NCBI RefSeq assembly: GCF_051020765.1
Contig: NC_134933.1
Coordinates: forward strand, 12,249,461 to 12,313,460
Reading direction: 5' to 3'
DNA: 64,000 bases
Origin: Lasioglossum baleicum
Lineage: Eukaryota; Arthropoda; Insecta; Hymenoptera; Halictidae
The notes beneath the pieces were generated by a model that had not been told where the DNA came from, did not search any database, and saw only the letters and a program-made list of their open reading frames with translations. The position numbers and the translations under genes are program-made. Shown here one piece after another: positions 56,216 to 64,000 of this stretch (its first letter is position 1; each line of letters starts with the position of its first letter).

Positions 56216-57480
56216 CATTAACGAGTATAAATCACAGACAATTGCACAGATTTACAGGATCAGCGAACACGACGTGACCAGCCGGAGAGTCAATTAAACA
56301 TATAAATTATCGGTGAATACGGGGAACCAATCAATTTTACAATCAGGCAATCGAGTCACTTCGCAGCCTATAAAACCACTGCTGCATAGTAATCAGCCGT
56401 TTAGAGAATCCATTACACACAAACTCCTCCGACAGAGAAACGCTGCCGTCTCGATTACCAGTTTCCCGGAGTGTCCAGCGCAGCGCCGAAGGTGCAAACG
56501 GAACGTCCCTAATGAATTGCTACTTATCGTGAATCGCGCCTCCCAGCAGTGGGAACATTTCGCGATCCCCACGGGTATTAAATTTCTCGGCGCGCCATTG
56601 AAACGCGACATTTAACCGGGGCCTGTGTTTCGATCTCGCGTTTTCTCGCGGCTTCGGGTTCGGAACAGGTGGACGATCGGCGAAAAAACCGGGAAATCTA
56701 TTCGTTGGGCTCTCCCACGCGGAAGCGATCCTGCAAGCTGGAGTTAACGTGTGTCGCATGAACCAGTTGCGAAAGCGACTCTCGTCGCGTCGTTTATGGC
56801 AACGAAGCTAGCCTCGAGGCGTAGGAGACGATCGGCTAAAGGGTATCGCCTCGAGACCGGCAGCGAAAGAGTCGAAACACGATGGCCGAACGAGTATCCA
56901 GCTAGACCCGGTACGGAGAAGCAACTTGTCCAGCCGCGCGAGCAGAGAGGATCGAGGCAACGGAGGAAAGCCAAGAGGATCGAGCGCCCCGAGGAAATCG
57001 CTCGGGGACCAGTTTTTCCTCGATCCCGCGATACCGAGCCTCTCCGAGCAATTTGTTATCGAGATCGGACGCGAAGCAACTCCGTTCGACCGGTCTTCCC
57101 TCTCCCGTGCCACGTGAATCATCGAACATGCTCTCAGAATCCGCGTATGGTCGTCGTCGTTTTATCGAATCACTGTATTACCCCTCCAGATGTCGCCGAA
57201 ACTGTGTCACCGCAATCGTAAACGCTTATAGATGGCTGTGCTTTATTGACTCGTTCCTGTGGATACGCGAAGTACGGTATGACCCCCTTACAAGCACACC
57301 GATGCTCCTGGAAGATCAGTTCGCGCACATTCTTTCAGCCTCTATATAATTGACAATTAGAGATTATTTTTTACTTCTGGAAGTACAGTATTACCCCCTT
57401 CGAAGTACATTCTTTTTCTGTTCCGATAAGTGCAGTGCTGCTTCGTTAGAAGCACCTTGCTACCCCAGGTGTATTCATCC
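56216..57480. other. GC-rich unique DNA
   Basis: CpG-rich from 56310 to 57330 with frames of up to 156 codons on both strands in several registers; none recognisable. Confidence 0.4.
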
Positions 57481-58070
57481 ATATATTATTCTATTTAACC
57501 ATTTAAAGATGGGTTAATTCGTAACCTTGAAATTTTAGAAAGTATAGTACTGCCTCGATAGATGAACTCTTACTACTCGGATAACTGAGTACAACTAGAG
57601 GGGCATTACCGCAGAGGCTTCGATAGGATTTCTCGTCAGCAAGAAACGTGTTTCGTTAACCATTTAAGAATGGGTTAATTCGTAAACTTAAAATTTTTTT
57701 ACAAAGTACAGTACTGCCTCGGTAGATGAACTCTCACGACTCTGATAACAAAATTAAATATGTCCAACCATTTCTGCGTGCATAGTAACTGAGTACAACT
57801 AGGGGGGCACTTCCGCAGAGGCTTCGATAGGATTTTTCGTCGGCAAGAAACGTATTTCGTTAACCATTTAAGGATGGGTTAATTCGTAAACTTTAAATTT
57901 CAGCAAGTACAGTATTGCCTCGGCAGATGATCTCTCACGACTCTGATAACAAAATTAAATATATCCAACCATTTCTGCGTGCTTACCGGGTAGGTACAAC
58001 TAGAAGGGAACTACCGCAGAGGCTTCGACGGAATTTCTCGTCAGCAAGAAACGTATTTCGTTGCCACGAG
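57481..58070 (+). repeat. Tandem repeat, about 161-204 bp, three copies
   Basis: TTTAACCATTTAAAGATGGG-like starts occur at about 57495, 57656 and 57860. Units continue with GTAC-GTA-TGCCTCG-AGATGA, GAGTACAACTAG, CCGCAGAGGCTTCGA and TCAGCAAGAAACGT. The later units carry about 45 extra bases (ATAACAAAATTAAATAT and onward) that the first lacks. Confidence 0.85.
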
Positions 58071-59557
58071 CGTCAGTGACGAGCTCTGGGAACGCGTGAC
58101 AAATCGCTCTAGCCATCGATCGGCTATCGGCGTGACGTAGGTGTCAAGTAATTGACTTCGCTATCGGTGAACGCAATTTAACGCTTCGCTGGAGACAGAG
58201 TCGATACGAGACCCCGGGATTCGTAAGACGGACGAAGCACTTTGCGTGGGAAATCGCTTTACCGTCTCTCGATCGGCGATCTATCGCGCCACTGAACCAC
58301 TGAGATTTGAACACAGGTGATTCAACCCTGTCGCGGTCCCACTGAGACTTTGATTCCGGACGGATCGCGTTCTTCCGTGTACTCGGACGTGTAATGAGAA
58401 ATCTTGTGGTTTTTCTTTATTCAATTTATTGCGTTTCGCTCGTTCGTTTCACTTTCCTCTTTCCCTCTGATGTAAGCCAACTGCAGATCTCTGTGCGAAA
58501 TAAGAATTGTCTGCATAAATTGTAATAAGTTGCATCGTTTTTAATTGTTTTTTCTGCTTTGAATTTCACCTATACTCCTGTTCGCCGTAAACGAGATCTA
58601 AAATAAAGCAGCAACTTTTCGGAAAGAAATTCTCTATTTTCGCAAGAATTTCGCGAGCTGTCCAACTTGCGAAATCGAACTTGCAGGATTAATAGACTAC
58701 AGTCTACATACAGTTAGGTCACTTACGGAATTAGCCGTGCTCGTGAATGGGCACTGTGCAGGAAGTTTCCGGCAGATCTTTCAGAAAAGAGAAACGCAAG
58801 TCTCTCTCAAGTACACTAGGTAAAAGTTTCTCCTTTTTGAAGATTTAAGAGAGCTCGAAACTTCTGAATACCGCTATACATACATATATTCAAGACTCTA
58901 CGAATTCCTCGATCAAACTTGCCAGCAGTTAAATTGAACTTTGGAGTACTACATATTGACCGAGCAGCCTCGAAATCTCCGAGTGACTAATTCTTATAAA
59001 ATTCAGCTGCTCGCGAGAAACGTGTTCCACGGGGCGTACACTGGGATAGTACGAATTTCGTGAAATACTTGAAATCTCGTTTCCACGAATTATAAGCTGT
59101 TCGACGGGAACGAGGAGTATAAATACTGTGGAAAGGCTGTCGTTCGCGAAAATCGTTGAAAAGCGAAACCCGTGGCCGGTTGATTGTTCCGTGGTAGCTT
59201 GTGGAATGACGCCACAACGAGGAATGTCGCTTGGATCAGTTCCAGACGTGCTTATCGTTTGATTAACCGTCTTAGCTCCCTCCACGTGTACCCACTACCC
59301 ACGTGCGTGATAGAAGGAACACGGGATTGCTTGGACAATATTCCCCACGAAATCCTCGTCGATTACCCGTCTAAATTCTGGAATTATCCTCCCGCCATTG
59401 TTGCACCGAACCGCCAAGTGTGCCAGAGCTACTGTCATCTTTCGGTCGCTGCTGACAGAAAACTGCAATGGCTGCACAGAGCCTAAGCTCGCAACATGGT
59501 TTCCCATTTGCGGCGAGATGTCAGGTTCTGTTTCACAATATCTCTTCTTAATTATTA
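58071..59557. other. Unique DNA, no gene recognised
   Basis: Mixed sequence; minus-strand frames of 76-118 codons near 58930-59290 without motifs. Confidence 0.4.
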
Positions 59558-59875
59558 GACTCCCGATCTTTGTGCATTTGTGGCTTATGAACGTTTCCAA
59601 AAAATGTTAGAATATACAATTTAGCGTTCTCAAATCAAAATTTAAAGAGATAGAATTTATTCGTAGGTTTATTGAATAACATGATAGATCACCTAAAAAA
59701 TGGGAAAAAGTAATAGGCGAGAATGGAAAATATGGTATTGAATAAATCTCTATGTATAAATATCTTAATTTTATTTGTGAGTTTTAATTTGTTTTGGATC
59801 TACAATTTAAGTTATTTTATACCACCGCTTAAAATTTGTTTATAAAAATTGAAAATTGCACGAACAACCGCAGTC
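59558..59875 (+). mobile_element. GAC-family element, subtype C, 318 bp, with mariner core
   Basis: TA|GACTCCCGATCTTTGTGC at the left and GCACGAACAACCGCAGTC|TA at the right. The middle is homologous to the mariner MITEs at 15143 and 19022 but lacks their TTGGGTTGG ends. The right half matches the pieces at 13010 and 36580. Confidence 0.8.
59680..59745 (+). pseudogene. Mariner transposase C-terminal fragment inside a GAC element
   Basis: The frame reads D-H-L-K-KWEKVIGENGKYGIE and a stop, a mariner C-terminal tail like those at 15228 and 19086. It runs uninterrupted over about 20 codons. All upstream transposase regions are missing. Confidence 0.72.
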
Positions 59876-61380
59876 TATTAATTATTGTCCACTGGAAACA
59901 TCGAATGAATTTTGCTTTCTCCCATTATGAAGAAACTGGCGAGGTCAGCGGACTTGTACCTCCTTATAAAAATCACAAATTGTACGACTAATTGAAATTT
60001 TTATTGACTTTTATTGTGCTATGCAGGCCGTTACGATAATTGTGAAACAAGTGATGAACACTAGAACTTGCTCCTGATTTTTTTCTCTCAGAGATATTAA
60101 AATTATAAATATAAAACTGGTACGAAGTCTAAGTAGATGCAATTTAAAAAAACTATTAACACCTAATTCTAGCGTAAAATTGTCGTGTCGAAGTGGCTCG
60201 TGTGTTGCCACGGTTTATTGATATCAGTAATAGCAGTTTCGCAAAGCAAAGTGTCAAATGATCCGATAAAATGATTCGGAGAATTTAAATTAGCGAATTT
60301 GCAACTCAAGTAGGTTTGTCAATCTATCGGTCTGTTGATTGATATCGGTATTATCAGATGATATTCACTTAGCAATGCGTTTATTATGAAAATGAGACGC
60401 GGTCTACTATACTTCTGCAATTTAAATATGTTAAATAACGCTGTAAAAGTTCGTCAGTCGCTTTGACAATGAGGTATAGCAGTGACGTTGATAGAAATGA
60501 TCATGGGATCGATTCCCGTTCACTTCGGCGGTTAAAAAGTAGCTTTACAGCACGCTTTCACAGTTAATATCATATTAAACACGAGGAAATTACTTTCATG
60601 GTATAATAGACTCCGCGGTCTAGTGTTACACGTGAGAAATTCCAAGTGAGCTGTTTAACCCATTACCTTCAGATTTTTTCTAACAAGCTCGCTCATAAAA
60701 ACTATTTATCGCTAATTATTCGCTAGATAGAAACGTATATTCTAGGCTTGGACATTTCTGATTAGGTTACGAAAGCCGATGAAAATATTGATTACTACAG
60801 GAGAATGTGAAGCAATCGAGTTTATTAAGCTAAATTCCATTTCCCTCGTGAATGGCTTGGGTAAATTTAAAGTAAAGCGAACACGTATTCGATTTTATTC
60901 CTTGTTTGCGTTTTATTAATTCTCTGAATATTTTTGTGCGCTATAAATTCATGAATTTTCGCAGTCCATTGATGAAAGCAGTATTTAATTTCAATTTAGA
61001 AGGAACGATTAATATTCACATTTCTCGTATATATTCAGTTTTAATTTTTCATCGCCAAGTCATCTTGTTTTATTATATTTTAAGGCACACGAACGTGCAC
61101 TCTCGTTCGAAAATCTTTTTACGAAGAATGGCAAGAAGAATCGACATGTCTAAAAAAGTGTTTTAAATGTCAATGACCTCTTATGACCGCCACGCCTCCA
61201 GTTAAGAGAAAACGACTGCACCTAACAAAAAGCGAACACCCCTGACGTCATACAACGTCAATCATTCAACAAACAACCGACGTTCTCGAAGGTTTAAACA
61301 GAATCTACTGAAGAGTTCTGCTCTTTCGAACAGCGAAATCCTGATTTGGGGGGACGTCGAATCGTCGGAGAGAGCGGGGT
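59876..61380. other. Unique DNA, nothing recognised
   Basis: AT-rich. A B-box-like string near 60510 was checked for a tRNA and rejected. No gene recognised. Confidence 0.4.
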
Positions 61381-64000
61381 ATGATCAATGGAAACTCGCC
61401 GTGAAGCGAAGGTGGCTGGTGAAATAATCGGATCGACGATTAAGGAAGACGTCAGAAGCTAGATCGTGCAGCCGTTGGGGACGAGTAGGCATCTCGAGGA
61501 TGGAAGAGCGAGAGTATCCCACAAGCAAGCGGGCAAATGGTTTACATGCGGGCGGATGGTAAGATAGAGAGCGAGAGAGAAAGAGAGTGAGAGAAAGATA
61601 CAGTGGAGCAGCTGTGCAGTGTCTAAGGAAGCGGAGATTCCGCGATGCAGGAGTTCCATGCACCCAGCTCGGATGCACAGGCTCTGCTCCTTCGACGAGC
61701 GATTTCTGTCGATGCACTTAGCGCCGGCCAGCAGCTTCGCGTTTCCCCGACGCTAACGAGCGTCGAGGAGAAGCAACAAGCAGCAACGACGGCAACGGCA
61801 GGCAGCATCACGATGCAAAGAATCGTGTGCGAGGGAAAGGGCAATGCCGGAGAGCAGAGGGCAGCCGTGTTACGAGGTAGACGAGAGGAGAAAAAGAGCG
61901 GCGGGAGAGTATTGCAGGCGGGAAAGAAAGGGGAGAAGACCGCTCGGTGAAAGAGCGAGCAGGAGGACAGGAGACTGGCTCAGAAGCGAGCGAACGTCGG
62001 CAAGATAGGAGGCGGCAGCCAGCAATTACTAGCTGGAATGTCTGGGAACGCGTGGGACTCGATCCTAAAGGCCCGACCACGACAACGTACCGCGATCTAC
62101 CCCGCGGATCCCCTCTTCTGCATCCAACAGGACCCGTCCGGGTTTATACCGGGTGACCAGGCCGAGAGGTCGCCATTCTCCTCGAGATTTACCATTCCCG
62201 TGCAACGAGCGATGCGCGGAAATTAACTTGCACGGGGATTCTTTGTCCCGTTCGCGTCCCAGACCCTTTGCTTTGGGAACGATCGTGATGCGCATACCTC
62301 ATCCGCACGAACATCTATTGTTTTCTTTCTTCTCTTGATCCCTTGATCGCTCAGACTATATCCTCTTGCATCAATACTTCCAGGCTAGTTTTGCAGTCTT
62401 GCTTCCTTCACCATCTAAAATTGTGTTTACTGCTTCTGCACTCGTACCAGTACCTTGCACCAGCGAGTCTTCTTAATCGTCCTTGATCCTGTGGTAGTTT
62501 CAAACAGTGTTTATTCCTCTTGCTGGCATCCCATTAGCTGGCACAGTATTCCTAAACATGAATTCTAGCTTGAAGATTCTTGGGGTATTTACTCCTGGTT
62601 CTGTTGTCATTCCATCAACAGTTTGTATTCTTTTCTATTGATACCAGTCTATTGCATAGTTTTGAGTACGTTGCATCAGCAAGTCCAGTATCTGCTCAGA
62701 TAAAACTGGTACAAAGATTGTTTCAATTCTGTCAATAATTCCTACAGCTCGCAGTTCTTATCCAAACGTGAAGGGCCGAAACATCGGGGGTAACGACGCG
62801 TGTAGAACGATCGTTTAAACAAGTGAAAACAGTTTCGACAGCAAACAAGTGCTTACCGGCGGGAGGGCAGCCAGCGAAATGCTCGGTTTCCTGGAGGAAA
62901 CGCATGGATTTCATGGAACCGTGGCAAAAGCGGTCCATGGAAGCGGGAACCGCACCGGAGCATCAGAAATCGCGGAAATCGAGAATTGGGTTCAGTTTGC
63001 TTCCGCCACGGTCAGTGTGTTTCTAGCTCGATTGGCGAACAGTAATTAGTATCTTCCATGGTGAATAGAATACCCGTGGGAGAGGTGGGGGAGAGGAGGG
63101 AAGGGTGGGGCGACGGGTCGAGACTCCATTGTTCGTTGCAAATTGTCGACAGTCGGTTGAAATAATCGGAGACCCTCAAAGCATTCGCTCGTACGAGAGT
63201 AAATTATTTGCTCGCGCGATTCAAGCCTTCGGCACCGGATGCCAATCGCGCGGAAAGTATTTCTCTCGATGCTCGATAGACCGGCCGAGTGTGTTACATA
63301 ATTTGAAGGCTGCTCGACGAAGTAGCCATCGTACTGGATCGACTAAACGCGCGTTCATCTGTGTGTGCATGCGTGTGTGTTTCACGCCGACGTTTAATAT
63401 TATTCCACGGGCCGCGAGGCGCCATGCACCTTCCAGCCGGAACGTTTCATTTATTCTCTCCGCTGGGAAACCTTGCGCAATACGCATTCTTACGGAGCCG
63501 ATCCACGGGCTGCACGCGTGTCATCCTGGAAAGGTTTTCTCGTTTCTTCTGGCGCCACTGCTATCGTCTATAGTCTATCCAATACGCGATCCGAGTTTGC
63601 GATTCCGCCGGCGACCCTCACCGTGCAGACAGTCGAACGCGATTAAACGGCCGTAAACCGGGAGCTTCGAATATCTGCGCATCGCTCTCGAACGTTTTAT
63701 CGACTTTCAACCGTTCCACGTGTTCTCTTACATATACGTAACTTCAATTCTTCCTTGCAATTCGCAAAAATTAGTTACAGCAGAGTTGCTTGTTGTTCGT
63801 GGCATCTCAGTATAGCTGAGGGAATTTTGTTTCCAAGTGCGCCGCTATTCTCTCGTCACTCGCTATAATGCAGTCGCATCTAATTACATTGGTTTGATTT
63901 TGCCGCGATGTTTCTTGCCACCATGCCCTAGCGCCTGAGAATTGCAGCGAAACAAAACAGGCAGAAGCACACGGTAGCATCGAACTAACAGTTTAATTTG
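61381..64000. other. GC-rich DNA with open frames, no recognised gene
   Basis: A GA-rich run lies at about 61566-61600. A 101-codon + frame (61645-61950) is Gln/Ala/Arg-rich with no domain; it could be part of an untranslated or orphan exon. 62330-62760 is ordinary sequence; 62760-63660 is GC-rich with a 183-codon + frame (63105-63656) overlapped by an 88-codon - frame. Nothing is recognisable. Confidence 0.35.

Noticed and set aside
58262..58345. tRNA-like minus-strand segment (GTTCAAATCTC with an A-box-like string)
   Set aside because: The acceptor stem does not pair and there is no cloverleaf; at best a decayed tRNA-derived sequence.
60470..60540. tRNA-like B box (GATCGATTCCC) with a weak A box upstream
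   Set aside because: Acceptor and anticodon arms cannot be formed and the spacing is too short.

Overview
The window looks like nuclear DNA of an insect, most likely a hymenopteran and perhaps an ant. It has no bacterial gene layout: no long conserved reading frames, no operons and no ribosome-binding-site spacing. It is a mosaic of CpG-rich, GC-rich blocks and AT-rich blocks. The AT-rich blocks are packed with remains of DNA transposons (mariner, Tc1/Tc3, hAT and TTAA-flanked piggyBac-like elements) and with several kinds of tandem repeat. The host assignment is an inference from composition and transposon types, not from a recognised gene.

I recognise no complete protein-coding host gene. 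The open frames seen on both strands are mostly 60-190 codons (the longest about 280), rich in Arg/Ser, and sit in GC-rich sequence or inside repeats, as chance frames do. The window is best read as intergenic DNA or the inside of a very long intron. One signal favours an intron on the + strand: near 25965 a branch-point-like TACTAAA, a pyrimidine tract and AG|GTGAGT are joined with no exon between, the structure of a recursive (ratchet) splice site. A separate strong donor (CAG|GTAAGAG) lies at 25178/25179 on the same strand, and a cluster of initiator-like TCAGT motifs lies near 5563-5583.

Layout: 1-5480 holds a MITE, a 638-bp inverted-repeat transposon with a transposase tail, and unique DNA. 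5515-8026 holds a possible start-site region, a mariner end and a short tandem repeat. 8027-9172 is a 198-bp satellite. 9173-14640 is GC-rich with microsatellites, a nested transposon pair (11328-11866) and a fold-back element. 14875-16019 holds a Tc1-type MITE and a mariner MITE split by a hAT element with an intact 8-bp target duplication. 16020-23223 is mostly unique, with one more mariner MITE. 23224-31170 contains four tandem arrays, the ratchet-site candidate and a hairpin. 31171-44226 carries several fold-back elements, many MITE copies and a TTAA element invaded by a decayed Tc3-like transposon. 44227-46383 is a GC-rich block ending in an inverted second Tc3-like end. 46384-64000 is unique sequence with further MITEs, a hAT MITE, a mariner MITE and a tandem array.

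The most notable local feature is one TA-flanked MITE family, locally called GAC here after its terminus GACTGCGGATCTTTATGC, with about sixteen copies or fragments in 64 kb. Some copies carry the C-terminal end of a mariner transposase, which links the family to the mariner group. No CRISPR array, rRNA, convincing tRNA or intact transposase gene was found.
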